DNA from: Amycolatopsis coloradensis
GTDB lineage: Bacteria; Actinomycetota; Actinomycetes; Mycobacteriales; Pseudonocardiaceae
NCBI RefSeq assembly: GCF_001953865.1
Contig: NZ_MQUQ01000027.1
Span: 18,436-82,435 of the forward strand
Reading direction: 5' to 3'
Length of the DNA stretch: 64,000 bases
The notes below the pieces were generated by a model. That model made no database searches and was not told the origin of the DNA. It saw only the letters and a program-made list of their open reading frames with translations. Position numbers and translations under genes: made by a program. Positions 1 through 10,361 of this stretch are shown piece by piece (positions within the stretch are counted from its first letter, which is position 1; each line of letters starts with the position of its first letter).

Positions 1-1
1 C

Positions 2-3000
2 GCCGCCCCGCACGAGCCCGTGACGCGGGTGCCGATGCTGGCCGGACCGGAGATCCGGCACCTGCTGCGCGACCGCAACACCACGGCACCCGAGGTACCC
101 GGTGGGACGGTGCCCGAGCTGTTCGAGGCTCACGTGCGCCGGAACCCGGACGCGGTCGCGCTGGTGACCGACGAAGAGACCGTCACTTACGGCGAGCTGG
201 ACGCCCAGGCCAACCGCCTGGCCAACCGGCTGCGTGACCTCGGGGTCCGGGCCGAGGACCGGGTCGCGGTGCTGATGGACCGTTCGCCCGCGCTCGTCGT
301 GGCCGAACTCGCGATCGTGAAGGCCGGTGGCGCCTACCTGCCGCTGGACCTGCGCGCCCCGGCGGAACGGCTTCGGTTGCTGCTCGGCGAAGCCGGGGCG
401 GACGTCCTGGTCGCCGACCAGAACTGGCTCGCCACCGCACGGGAAGTGCACGGCGGGGTGATCGTCACCGAGGCCGGCGACTTCCCGGCGACCTCGCCCG
501 CTGTGACCGTCGATCCCGAGCAGCTGGCCTACGTCATCTACACCTCGGGGTCGACCGGAAAGCCGAAGGGGGTCGCCGCGCGGCACCGCGATGTCCTCGC
601 CTTGGCGGCCGACCAGCGGTTCACCGCGCACGACCGCGTGCTGCTGCACTCGCAGCAGGCTTTCGACGCCTCGACCTACGAACTGTGGGTGCCGTTGCTG
701 AACGGCGGGACGGTCGTGCTGGCCCCGCCGGGCGACCTCGACGTCCACACCCTCGGCCGGATCCTCACCACGCACGCGGTGACCGGCGTCTTCATGACGA
801 CCGGGCTGTTCCGGCTCGTCGCGCAGGAAGCGCCGGAGATGTTCGGCGGCGTGCGGGAGGTCTGGACCGGCGGCGACGCCGTGCCCGCCGTCGCGCTGCG
901 CCGGGTGCGGGCCGCGTGCCCGCGGACCTTGGTGGCCGACGTCTACGGCCCCACCGAGACCACGACCTTCGCGACCGTGCACCCGCTGCCCGGTGAGATC
1001 CCCGACGTCGTGCCGATCGGCGGGCCGCTCGACAACACCCGCGTCTACGTCCTCGACGACGACCTGCGGCTCGCCCCGCCCGGCGCGCCCGGCGAACTGC
1101 ACATCGCCGGGGCCGGGCTGGCGCGCGGCTATCTGGGACGGCCGGGTCTGAGTGCCGAGCGGTTCGTCGCGGATCCGTTCGGGCCGCCGGGGGAGCGGAT
1201 GTACCGCACCGGCGACCTTGTGCGCTGGAACGACGAGGACGCCCTCGAATTCGTCGGCAGGGTGGACGAACAGGTCAAGATCCGCGGCTTCCGCGTCGAG
1301 CCGAGCGAGATCGAGGCCGCGCTGGGCGAGCATCCCGGCGTCGAACAGGCGGCCGTGCTGGCCCGCGCGGACGGCGGCGTGAAGCGGCTGGTCGCCTACG
1401 TCGTCGGCGAAACCGAAGGACTGGCGGACTTCCTGGGCCGGACCCTGCCGGACTACATGGTCCCGGCCGCGTTCGTCCGCCTGGAGAAGTTCCCGGTCAA
1501 CGTCAACGGCAAGCTCGACCGCACCGCGCTGCCCACGCCCGACTTCGACGTCCGCGACCACGTGCCGCCGCGCACCGACCGCGAACGCCTGCTCACCGAA
1601 ATCTGGGCCGAGGTGCTGGGCGTCGAACGGGTCGGTGCCACCGACGACTTCTTCGAACTCGGCGGCGACTCGATCCTCAGCATCCAGGTGGTGTCCCGCG
1701 CTCGCCGCGCCGGACTCGAACTCCTGCCCGGCGACCTGTTCGACCACCGGACCCCGGCGGCACTCGCCGTCGCGGCGCGGACCGCCACCGAGGCGGTCGC
1801 CCGCGGCCCGGTCAGCGGACCGGTGCCGCTCACCCCGATCCAGCGCTGGTTCTTCGCGACCCAGACCGCCGATCCGGAGCACTTCCACCAATTCGTCCAC
1901 TGGGGACCCGGACGGATCGACCCGGCCGCCGCGCGCAAGGCCGTGGACGCCCTGCTGGAGCACCACGACGCCCTGCGGATGCGCTTCACCCACGACGACG
2001 GCGAACAGCGCCAGGAGAACGGGCCCGTCGGCGCCGAGACACCGTTGATCCGCCTCGACATCTCCGACCACGACGTCACACTCGCCGTGCACCACCTCGT
2101 GGTCGACGGCGTCTCGTGGCGCGTGCTCGGTGAGGACTTCGACAGCGGCTACGCCCAGGCCCTGAAGGGTGAGCCGATCGACCTCGGACCACGCACCACT
2201 TCCTTCAGCGAATGGGCGACCAGGCTCACCGAGCACGCCGACGGCGGCGGGTTCGACGACGAGCTGGACCACTGGCGCGGCCTGCCCGCCGGCACCTCGA
2301 TCCCGGTCGACGGCGAGGGCGAGACCACGGTCGCCGCCATGCGCGAGGTCACCGTCCGCTTGCCCGCTCACGAGACCGAAGTTCTGCTGCGGGAAGTGCC
2401 CGCGGCCTACCGCACGCAGGTCAACGACGTCCTGCTGACCGCGCTCGGCCGGGTGCTGCGGGACTGGACCGGCCGGATCCCCGTCATCGACCTCGAAGGA
2501 CACGGCCGGGAAGACCTCTTCGCCGACGTCGACCTCTCCCGGACGGTCGGCTGGTTCACCAGCGTCTTCCCGGTGGCGCTGGACGTCCCGGACGACTGGG
2601 ACGTCGCACTGAAGTCGGTCAAGGAGCAGTTGCGCGCTGTTCCGCGGCGCGGGATCGGCTACGGCGCCCTGCGGTATCTGGCCGGGACCGCGCCGGCGAT
2701 CGATCCGGAGGTGAGCTTCAACTACCTCGGCCAGTTCGGCTCCGGACGGCTGGAATCCGACGAGAGCGAGCGCTCGGCGCGGGCGCATCTGCTCGACGTC
2801 GTCGGCCGGGTCGAGAGCGGTGAACTCGAACTGACCTGGTACTACGCCGAAGGTGTGCACCGGAAGTCCACTGTGGACCGGCTCGCGGCGGACCTGCTGG
2901 CGGCGTTGCGCGAGATCATCGGGCACTGTACGCGGCCCGGCGCGGGCGGCCGGACGCCGTCCGACTTCCCGCTGGTGAAACTCGACCAGTCCACCGTGGA

Positions 3001-6000
3001 CGCCCTGGTCGGTGACGGACGGGCCGTCGAAGACGTCTATCCGCTCACGCCGATGCAGGCGGGGATGGTGTTCCACTCCCTGTCCCAGCGGGAAGAACGC
3101 CTGTACTTCCAGCAGGTCTCGTTCGTCCTCGACGGCGCGGGCGACGCGGAAGCGCTGGCAAGGGCGTGGCAGCGGGTCGTCGACCGGACTCCTGTGCTGC
3201 GTACGCGGATCGCCTGGGAGGGCGTGCCGGAACCGGTGCAGGTCGTGCGGCGGCGGGTGACCGTCCCGGTCACCCAGTACGACTGGCGCGCCCGCACCCC
3301 CGCCGAACGGGATCAGGCCTGGCAGGACGTCCTGGCGGAAGACCGTGCCGAGGGTCTCGACCTCTCCGGCAACTCGTTGCTGCGCTTGGTCTTCGCGCGT
3401 CTTTCGGATACGGAAACCCGGGTGCTGTGGACGTTCCACCACCTCCTGCTCGACGGCTGGAGCGTCTTCGGTGTGCTGTCCGACGTCTTCGCCGCCTATG
3501 CCGGTGACGCACTGCCCGAGCGGCCGCCCTTCCGCGACTACGTGGCGTGGCTCGGCCGCCAGGACGACGCGGGCGCGGAACGGCACTGGCGTGGCGAATT
3601 GGGCGATCTCGTCGCTCCCGCCCGGCTTCCGGTGGACCGGGCGCCCGCCCAGGCCCACGGCAGCCGCTCGGCGGAGTGGATCCGGGTGCCGGTCGAGAAC
3701 TCCGCGCGGCTGAGCGACGCCGCGCGCCGGGCCGGGCTCACGATGAACACCGTCCTGCAGGGCGCGTGGGCACTGGTGCTGTCCCGGCTCTCCGGGGAAC
3801 GCGACGTCTGCTTCGGCACCACCGTGTCCGGTCGCCCGGTCGAACTGCCCGGCGCCGACGACATCACCGGGATCTTCATCAACACGCTGCCGGTGCGGGT
3901 CACCACGGATCGGTCACCCGTCGTGGACTGGCTGGCGGCACTGCAGACCCGGCAGGTGGAATCCCGCCGGTACGGGCACCTGCCGCTGACGAAGCTCCAG
4001 GCGTGGAGCGGGGCCGACGGGAGCCTTTTCGACAGCATCGTCGTCTTCGAGAACTATCCGGTCGACGCGGCCGCCGGTGCGGCGAACGGGTTGCGCCTGC
4101 GTGACGTGGACGCGGCCGAGACGACGAACTATCCGCTCAGCGTCGTCGCCTCGCCGGGGGAACGGCTGACCCTCGACGTCGGTTACGACCCCGGCCTGTT
4201 CGACACCGCGACCGCCGAACGGATCACCCGGCAGCTCACCGGCGTCCTCGACGCCTTCGCGACGGATCTGCACCAGTCGCTGGGCGACATCGACCTGCTC
4301 ACGGCCGAAGACCACCATCAGCTGCTCGTCACCTGGAACGACACCACCCAGCCGGTACCGGAGGGAAACCTCGCCGAACTCTTCGCCAGGCAGGTGGCAC
4401 GTACGCCCGGCGCCGTCGCGCTCGCCGGCGACGACGTCCGCCTGACCTACGCGGAGCTGGACGAGCGGGCCGACCGGCTCGGTCGGTACTTGGCCTCCCT
4501 CGGCGCCGGACCCGAAACGGTCGTCGGGGTGCTCATGGACCGTTCCCCGGACCTGATCGTGGCCGAACTCGCGATCGTCAAGGCAGGCGCGGCCTATCTG
4601 CCGCTCGACACCCGCGCTCCCGCTCCACGGCTGAAGACTCTCCTGGAAGGTGTGCCGATCCTGGTCACCGACAGGACCCGCGCCGGTACTGTGGTCCACA
4701 GTGGACAAGTCGTCGTCCCCGACGGCCGGACCGTGGACGCGCCGCTCTCCGTCGCGGCACCGGACAACCTCGCGTACGTGATGTACACGTCGGGTTCGAC
4801 GGGGAAGCCGAAGGGCGTGGCGGTGCGGCAGCGTGACGTCGTCGCCCTGGCTGCCGACCGCCGGTTCGCCGCGCACGAACGCGTCCTGCTGCACGCCTCA
4901 CCGGCCTTCGACGCCTCGACGTACGAACTCTGGGTTCCGCTGCTCAACGGCGGCACCGTCGTCGTGGCGCCGCCCGGTGATCTCGACGTGGACACTCTCC
5001 GGCGCGTCATCGCCGAACACGACGTCCACGGCGCGTTCTTCACCGCGGGACTGTTCCGGCTTCTCGCGCAGGAGGCGCCGGGGACCTTCCGGGGTATGCG
5101 CGAGGTCTGGGCGGGCGGCGACGTCGTCCCGGCCGACTCGGTCCAGCGGGTGCGGGAGGCGTGCCCTGGCATCGTGGTTGTCGACGGCTACGGCCCGACC
5201 GAGACGACGACCTTCGCCACCTCACACCGGATCCCCGGCGAAGTGCCCGCTGCCGTGCCGATCGGGAAGCCGCTCGACAACATGCGGGCGTACGTTCTCG
5301 ACGCGGATCTGCGGCTCGTACCGCCGGGCGCGTCCGGAGAACTGCACCTCGCCGGAGCCGGGCTGGCTCGCGGTTACCACGGAGATCCGGCGCTGACCGC
5401 CGATCGATTCCGGCCGGACCCGTTCGGCCCGCCGGGGGAGCGGATGTACCGCACCGGCGACCTCGTCCGCTGGAACGCGCGCGGGGAGCTGGAGTACACC
5501 GGCCGCGTGGACGAGCAGGTCAAGATCCGCGGGTTCCGGATCGAACCCGGCGAGATCGAGGCCGCGCTGACCGCGCATCCCCGCGTCGGCCAGGCCGCGG
5601 TGCTGACCAGGGAGGACCACGGGATCAACCGGCTCGTCGCCTATCACACCGGTGACGCGGACGACCTCGCCGAATTCCTCGGGCGCACTCTGCCGGACTA
5701 CCTTGTCCCGGCCGCGTTCGTCCGGCTCGGCCACTTCCCGTTGAACGCCAACGGGAAGATCGATCGGCACGCGCTGCCCGCGCCGGACTTCGGCGGGACG
5801 GCCGTCCGGACCGCGCCCGCGACCGAGGCCGAACGGGCACTGGCCGGGATCTGGGCGGACGTGCTCGGCGTCTCCGAGATCGGCGTCGAGGCGAACTTCT
5901 TCGAACTCGGCGGCGACTCGATCCTGAGCATCCAGGTCGTGTCGCGCGCTCGCCGTGCCGGGCTGATCCTGTTGCCCCACGACGTCTTCCGGCATCCGAC

Positions 6001-9000
6001 CCTCGCCGCGCTGGCCGCCCATTCAGGCGGGGACGCCGGACCGCGGGCCGAACAGGGGCCGGTCACCGGGACGGCACCGCTGACTCCGATCCAGCACTGG
6101 TATTTCGCCACTCAGCCCGAACGGTTCGACCAGCGAGTGCTGCTGGAATTCACCGAGGACATCGACGTAACCGCGCTGCGCCGGGCTTTGCGGACGGTCT
6201 GGGCACACCACGACGGCCTGCGGCTGCGGTTCGAGAGCGACGGCGTCCAGCACGGCGAACCGGCCGGGACGGCGGAACTGCTCGCCGACGAGATCGCCTT
6301 CGATCTCGAACGAGGCCCGTTGCTGACGGCGGTACTCGACGGACGCCACCTGACACTGGCCGCGCACCACCTCGTCGTCGACGGCGTTTCCTGGCGGATC
6401 CTGCTGGAAGACCTGGAAACCGCCTATCGCGGCGGGGAACTCGGGCCGAAGACGACGTCGTACCTCGCGTGGGCCCGGCGGCTCGCCGAGCACGCGGCCG
6501 CGGGCGGTTTCGACGGCGAACTGGCGTACTGGCGGGGGATTCCGGCGCCGCCGGTCGCAAACGCCGGTCCGGCCACGATCGCCGACGTCGGTGAGGTGAC
6601 CGTCCGCCTCACCGCCGACGAGACCCGTGCCCTGCTGCGGGACGTGCCCGAGGTCTATCGCACGCAGGTCAACGACGTCCTGCTCGCCGCACTGGGCCGC
6701 GTACTGCGGGACTGGACCGGTCAGGTGCCGGTGATCGATCTGGAGGGCCACGGCCGCGAGGATCTGTTCGACGACGTCGACCTGTCCCGGACGGTCGGCT
6801 GGTTCACCAGCCTGTTCCCGGTCGCGCTGGACGTCCCGGACGGCTGGGGCGCGGCACTGAAGTCGGTGAAGGAGCAGGTCCGAGCCGTGCCCCGGCGCGG
6901 GATCGGCTACGGCGCCCTGCGCTATCTGACCGGTACCGCCCCGGAGATCGATCCCCAGGTCGGCTTCAACTATCTCGGCCGCTTCGACGACGCCGAGGAC
7001 GGCGTGTTCCGGACCGGTGCTCTCGACGCCGACGTCGACCCGGCGGCCCCCGTCGGCCACAGCCTCGACATCGTCGGGCGCGTCGTGGCCGGGACGCTGG
7101 AACTGACGTGGGCGCACGTCACCACCCGGCATCATCGCGACGTCGTGGAAGACCTGGCCGGGCGGATGCTGACCGCCTTGCGCGAGATCATCGCGCACTG
7201 TGCCGGGCCGGGAGCCGGTGGCCGGACGCCTTCGGACTTCCCGCTGACAGCGCTCGATCAGTCCACAGTGGACGCGTTGGCCGGTGACGGCCGCGCGGTC
7301 GAGGACATCTACCCGCTCACGCCCATGCAGGGCGGCATGGTGTTCCACGGTCTCTCGCAGACCGCCCAAGGCATGTACGTCGAGCAAGCGACCTTCGTGC
7401 TCGACGGCGTCACCGATCCTGATCGGCTCGCCGAGGCGTGGCAGCAGGTCGTGGACCGGACGCCGGTCCTGCGGACGGCGTTCGCCTGGGCCGAAGTGGC
7501 GGAGCCGCTGCAGATCGTGAGCCGCGCGGTGCGGCTTCCGGTGCGCCTGCTCGACTGGACCGGACTGGACGATCACGGCAGTGCCCTGCGAAGGCTGCTC
7601 GCCGAGGACCGCGCACGGGGCCTCGACCTCGCCGTCGCACCGCTGATGCGGGTGACGCTGGCGAAGATCTCGGCGACCGAAGTCCAGGTGCTGTGGACGT
7701 TCCATCACGCGCTGCTCGACGGCTGGAGCGTCTTCCATGTCCTCTCCGACGTCTGCGGGGCCTACGCCGGGCAGCCACTGCCCGCCCGGCCGCCGTTCCG
7801 CGACTACCTCGTCCGGCTGGGCGGTCTCGACCGGATGGACGCGGAACGGTTCTGGCGCCGCACCCTCGGCGGAATCGACGGTCCGAGCCCGATCACCGGC
7901 GATCGGACGCCGGCGCCCGGGCACATCCCGTGCTCGTCCGACTGGCTGCCCGTCCGGCTGGACGAGGCCGCGACCTCGCGGCTCGACGCGTTCGTCAAAC
8001 GCCACGGCCTCACCCACAACGCGGTCCTGCAAGGGGCATGGGCGCTGCTGCTGGCGGCCTACAGCGGGCACGACGACGTCGTGTTCGGCTCCACGGTCTC
8101 CGGCCGCCCGCCCGAGGTCACGGGGGTCGACGAGATCACCGGCATCTTCATCAACACGCTGCCGGTCCGGGTCGAGGTCGACCGCGGCGCGCGGGTCGCC
8201 GCCTGGCTCGCGGACCTGCAGGCGAACCAGGCGGAGGCACGCCGTCACGGGCATCTGCCGCTCGCGGTCGTGCAGGGCTGGGCGGACCTGCCGGGTGGGG
8301 TGAACCTCTGCGAAAGCCTGGTGGTGTTCGAGAACTACCCGATCACCGGCGCCGAAGCCGGGCACGGTCTGACCGTGCGTGACCTCTCGGCGCGCGAGAC
8401 GACCAACTTCCCGCTCACCGTGGTCGCCTCGCCGGGCCGGGAACTGAACGTCGACCTGGGGTACGACCCGGCCTTGTTCGACGCCGCCACGGCTGACCGG
8501 CTGGCCGGTCATCTGCTCGCGCTGCTTCGTGAACTGGCCGAGGACGGCGACCGGGCACTGACCGCGGTGTCGATGCTGACCCCGGAAGACGAGCGGCAGC
8601 TGGCCGGGTGGGCGGCGACAGGTGGGGAACCACCGGCCCGGTCGCTGCCGGAGATGTTCGGCGAGCAGGTCCGGGCACGGCCGGACGCGGTCGCCGCCGT
8701 CCTCGACGGCGAGGAAGTCACCTACGCCGAGCTGAACCGGCGCGCGAACCGGCTGGCCAACCGGCTGATCGGGCTCGGGTTGCGGCCGGAGGAACCGGTC
8801 GGCCTCGCCACCGGCCGGGCAGGCACCGTGGTGGCCGAGCTGGCCGTGGTCAAGGCGGGCGGGGCCTACCTCCCGCTCGACACCCGCGCCCCGGCCGAAC
8901 GGCGGCGATCACTGCTCGACGGCGTCCGGTTCGTCGTCGCCGACACGGACTACCCGCATCCGCACACCATCCTGCTGTCCTCTGTGGACGGCGAGCCGGA

Positions 9001-10351
9001 CGGTGATCCTTCCGTCGTCGTCGATCCCGACCAGCTGGCGTACGTCATGTACACCTCCGGGTCCACCGGGACGCCGAAGGGCGTGGCGGTGCGGCATCGC
9101 GACGTCGCCGCCCTGGCCATGGACAGCCGGTTCCGCGGCGGGGCACACGAACGGGTCCTGCTGCACTCCCCGGCGGCCTTCGACGCCACCACTTACGAGG
9201 TGTGGACGCCACTGCTCACCGGCGGCCGCGTCGTCACCGCACCGGCAGGCGACCTCGACGCGCACGGGCTGACGGCGCTCGTCCGCGACCACGGCCTGAC
9301 CGCCATGTGGGTCACGGCGGGCCTGTTCCGGGTGCTGGCACAGGAAACCCCGGATTGCTTCGCCGGGCTGAGGGAAGTGTGGACCGGTGGGGACGTCGTG
9401 CCCGCCGACGCGGTGCGGCGAGTCCTGGGCGCCTGTCCCGGGCTGCGGGTGGTCGATGGCTACGGGCCGACGGAAACGACCACGTTCGCCACCGCCCATC
9501 CGATGGACGAGACGGTCCCGGACCGGATCCCCATCGGCGAACCGCTGGACGGAATCCGCGCCTGCGTCCTGGGTCCGGGCTTGAGCCCGGTCCCTCCGGG
9601 TGTGCCGGGAGAGCTGTACCTCGCCGGTGCCGGCCTCGCCCGGGGTTACCGGGGTCGTCCCGGGCTGACCGCCGACCGATTCGTCGCCGCCCCGGCCGGG
9701 CAGCGGATGTACCGCACCGGCGACGTCGTCCGCTGGACCGGCGAGGGGGCTCTCGAGTTCCTCGGCCGGGCGGACGACCAGGTGAAGCTTCGCGGATTCC
9801 GCGTCGAACCCGGCGAGGTCGAGGCCGTACTGGCCCGGCATCCCGCCGTGACCCAGGCCGCGGTCGTGGTCCGCGAGGATCAGCCAGGTCTGAAACAGCT
9901 CGTCGCCTACGTCGTCACCGATGCCGACGAGGACACCCTTCGCGTTTCCTTGGCCGGAGCGCTGCCCGACTACCTCGTTCCCTCGGCGTTCGTCGCGCTG
10001 GACCGGATCCCGGTCAGCGCCAACGGAAAACTCGACCGGAAGGCGCTGCCCGCGCCGTCCGCGCCGGAATCCGAGCACGTCGAACCGGAGACCGAAACCG
10101 AGCAGGCACTCGCCGGGATCTGGGCCGACGTCCTCGGCCTGGAGCGGATCGGCGCCGATGACAACTTCTTCGCCCTCGGCGGGGATTCGCTGCGCAGCCT
10201 GCACATCGCGGCCAAGGCCAGTGCCTTGTTCGCCGTACGACTCACCCCCGCCGACGTCCTGACCGCGCGCACCGTCGCCGGGCTGGCCGGAACGGTCGAG
10301 GAACTCATCTTGGGCGAGCTCGAAAACCTCGCCTCCGGAACGGAAGCGTGA
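2..10351 (+). CDS. Non-ribosomal peptide synthetase, three modules, 5' end outside window
   Basis: The frame is open to the left edge, and the first residues read like the tail of a condensation domain, so the true start lies upstream. The GTG at 20 is not trusted. Residue numbers below count from that GTG. Order: A1 (about 30-520, YTSGSTG near 174), carrier (Ser551), E1 (HHLVVDG near 691), C (HHLLLDG near 1140), A2 (YTSGSTG near 1588), carrier (Ser1967), E2 (HHLVVDG near 2115), C (HHALLDG near 2562), A3 (YTSGSTG near 3011), carrier (Ser3390). Hand-read ten-residue specificity codes are DAYFWGVTFK, DAYFWGGTFK and DAYWWGGTFK. They resemble valine-type codes at D235, A236, G301, T330 and F331, but residues 239, 278 and 299 are aromatic, so the substrate is unassigned. 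E1 and E2 predict two D-residues followed by one L-residue. The stop lies 10 bp before the next synthetase, which shows an operon. Confidence 0.95.
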   Translation, partial: AAPHEPVTRVPMLAGPEIRHLLRDRNTTAPEVPGGTVPELFEAHVRRNPDAVALVTDEETVTYGELDAQANRLANRLRDLGVRAEDRVAVLMDRSPALVVAELAIVKAGGAYLPLDLRAPAERLRLLLGEAGADVLVADQNWLATAREVHGGVIVTEAGDFPATSPAVTVDPEQLAYVIYTSGSTGKPKGVAARHRDVLALAADQRFTAHDRVLLHSQQAFDASTYELWVPLLNGGTVVLAPPGDLDVHTLGRILTTHAVTGVFMTTGLFRLVAQEAPEMFGGVREVWTGGDAVPAVALRRVRAACPRTLVADVYGPTETTTFATVHPLPGEIPDVVPIGGPLDNTRVYVLDDDLRLAPPGAPGELHIAGAGLARGYLGRPGLSAERFVADPFGPPGERMYRTGDLVRWNDEDALEFVGRVDEQVKIRGFRVEPSEIEAALGEHPGVEQAAVLARADGGVKRLVAYVVGETEGLADFLGRTLPDYMVPAAFVRLEKFPVNVNGKLDRTALPTPDFDVRDHVPPRTDRERLLTEIWAEVLGVERVGATDDFFELGGDSILSIQVVSRARRAGLELLPGDLFDHRTPAALAVAARTATEAVARGPVSGPVPLTPIQRWFFATQTADPEHFHQFVHWGPGRIDPAAARKAVDALLEHHDALRMRFTHDDGEQRQENGPVGAETPLIRLDISDHDVTLAVHHLVVDGVSWRVLGEDFDSGYAQALKGEPIDLGPRTTSFSEWATRLTEHADGGGFDDELDHWRGLPAGTSIPVDGEGETTVAAMREVTVRLPAHETEVLLREVPAAYRTQVNDVLLTALGRVLRDWTGRIPVIDLEGHGREDLFADVDLSRTVGWFTSVFPVALDVPDDWDVALKSVKEQLRAVPRRGIGYGALRYLAGTAPAIDPEVSFNYLGQFGSGRLESDESERSARAHLLDVVGRVESGELELTWYYAEGVHRKSTVDRLAADLLAALREIIGHCTRPGAGGRTPSDFPLVKLDQSTVDALVGDGRAVEDVYPLTPMQAGMVFHSLSQREERLYFQQVSFVLDGAGDAEALARAWQRVVDRTPVLRTRIAWEGVPEPVQVVRRRVTVPVTQYDWRARTPAERDQAWQDVLAEDRAEGLDLSGNSLLRLVFARLSDTETRVLWTFHHLLLDGWSVFGVLSDVFAAYAGDALPERPPFRDYVAWLGRQDDAGAERHWRGELGDLVAPARLPVDRAPAQAHGSRSAEWIRVPVENSARLSDAARRAGLTMNTVLQGAWALVLSRLSGERDVCFGTTVSGRPVELPGADDITGIFINTLPVRVTTDRSPVVDWLAALQTRQVESRRYGHLPLTKLQAWSGADGSLFDSIVVFENYPVDAAAGAANGLRLRDVDAAETTNYPLSVVASPGERLTLDVGYDPGLFDTATAERITRQLTGVLDAFATDLHQSLGDIDLLTAEDHHQLLVTWNDTTQPVPEGNLAELFARQVARTPGAVALAGDDVRLTYAELDERADRLGRYLASLGAGPETVVGVLMDRSPDLIVAELAIVKAGAAYLPLDTRAPAPRLKTLLEGVPILVTDRTRAGTVVHSGQVVVPDGRTVDAPLSVAAPDNLAYVMYTSGSTGKPKGVAVRQRDVVALAADRRFAAHERVLLHASPAFDASTYELWVPLLNGGTVVVAPPGDLDVDTLRRVIAEHDVHGAFFTAGLFRLLAQEAPGTFRGMREVWAGGDVVPADSVQRVREACPGIVVVDGYGPTETTTFATSHRIPGEVPAAVPIGKPLDNMRAYVLDADLRLVPPGASGELHLAGAGLARGYHGDPALTADRFRPDPFGPPGERMYRTGDLVRWNARGELEYTGRVDEQVKIRGFRIEPGEIEAALTAHPRVGQAAVLTREDHGINRLVAYHTGDADDLAEFLGRTLPDYLVPAAFVRLGHFPLNANGKIDRHALPAPDFGGTAVRTAPATEAERALAGIWADVLGVSEIGVEANFFELGGDSILSIQVVSRARRAGLILLPHDVFRHPTLAALAAHSGGDAGPRAEQGPVTGTAPLTPIQHWYFATQPERFDQRVLLEFTEDIDVTALRRALRTVWAHHDGLRLRFESDGVQHGEPAGTAELLADEIAFDLERGPLLTAVLDGRHLTLAAHHLVVDGVSWRILLEDLETAYRGGELGPKTTSYLAWARRLAEHAAAGGFDGELAYWRGIPAPPVANAGPATIADVGEVTVRLTADETRALLRDVPEVYRTQVNDVLLAALGRVLRDWTGQVPVIDLEGHGREDLFDDVDLSRTVGWFTSLFPVALDVPDGWGAALKSVKEQVRAVPRRGIGYGALRYLTGTAPEIDPQVGFNYLGRFDDAEDGVFRTGALDADVDPAAPVGHSLDIVGRVVAGTLELTWAHVTTRHHRDVVEDLAGRMLTALREIIAHCAGPGAGGRTPSDFPLTALDQSTVDALAGDGRAVEDIYPLTPMQGGMVFHGLSQTAQGMYVEQATFVLDGVTDPDRLAEAWQQVVDRTPVLRTAFAWAEVAEPLQIVSRAVRLPVRLLDWTGLDDHGSALRRLLAEDRARGLDLAVAPLMRVTLAKISATEVQVLWTFHHALLDGWSVFHVLSDVCGAYAGQPLPARPPFRDYLVRLGGLDRMDAERFWRRTLGGIDGPSPITGDRTPAPGHIPCSSDWLPVRLDEAATSRLDAFVKRHGLTHNAVLQGAWALLLAAYSGHDDVVFGSTVSGRPPEVTGVDEITGIFINTLPVRVEVDRGARVAAWLADLQANQAEARRHGHLPLAVVQGWADLPGGVNLCESLVVFENYPITGAEAGHGLTVRDLSARETTNFPLTVVASPGRELNVDLGYDPALFDAATADRLAGHLLALLRELAEDGDRALTAVSMLTPEDERQLAGWAATGGEPPARSLPEMFGEQVRARPDAVAAVLDGEEVTYAELNRRANRLANRLIGLGLRPEEPVGLATGRAGTVVAELAVVKAGGAYLPLDTRAPAERRRSLLDGVRFVVADTDYPHPHTILLSSVDGEPDGDPSVVVDPDQLAYVMYTSGSTGTPKGVAVRHRDVAALAMDSRFRGGAHERVLLHSPAAFDATTYEVWTPLLTGGRVVTAPAGDLDAHGLTALVRDHGLTAMWVTAGLFRVLAQETPDCFAGLREVWTGGDVVPADAVRRVLGACPGLRVVDGYGPTETTTFATAHPMDETVPDRIPIGEPLDGIRACVLGPGLSPVPPGVPGELYLAGAGLARGYRGRPGLTADRFVAAPAGQRMYRTGDVVRWTGEGALEFLGRADDQVKLRGFRVEPGEVEAVLARHPAVTQAAVVVREDQPGLKQLVAYVVTDADEDTLRVSLAGALPDYLVPSAFVALDRIPVSANGKLDRKALPAPSAPESEHVEPETETEQALAGIWADVLGLERIGADDNFFALGGDSLRSLHIAAKASALFAVRLTPADVLTARTVAGLAGTVEELILGELENLASGTEA

Positions 10352-10361
10352 GGACATCACC

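Noticed and set aside
6023..8512. 829-codon minus-strand open frame
   Set aside because: Antisense shadow of the first NRPS; low-complexity composition and no family motif.
1..10351. Assignment of the first synthetase to a hydroxyphenylglycine (ramoplanin/feglymycin-like) product
   Set aside because: Hpg pockets end in LLCK-type codes; these end in TFK and have Trp299.
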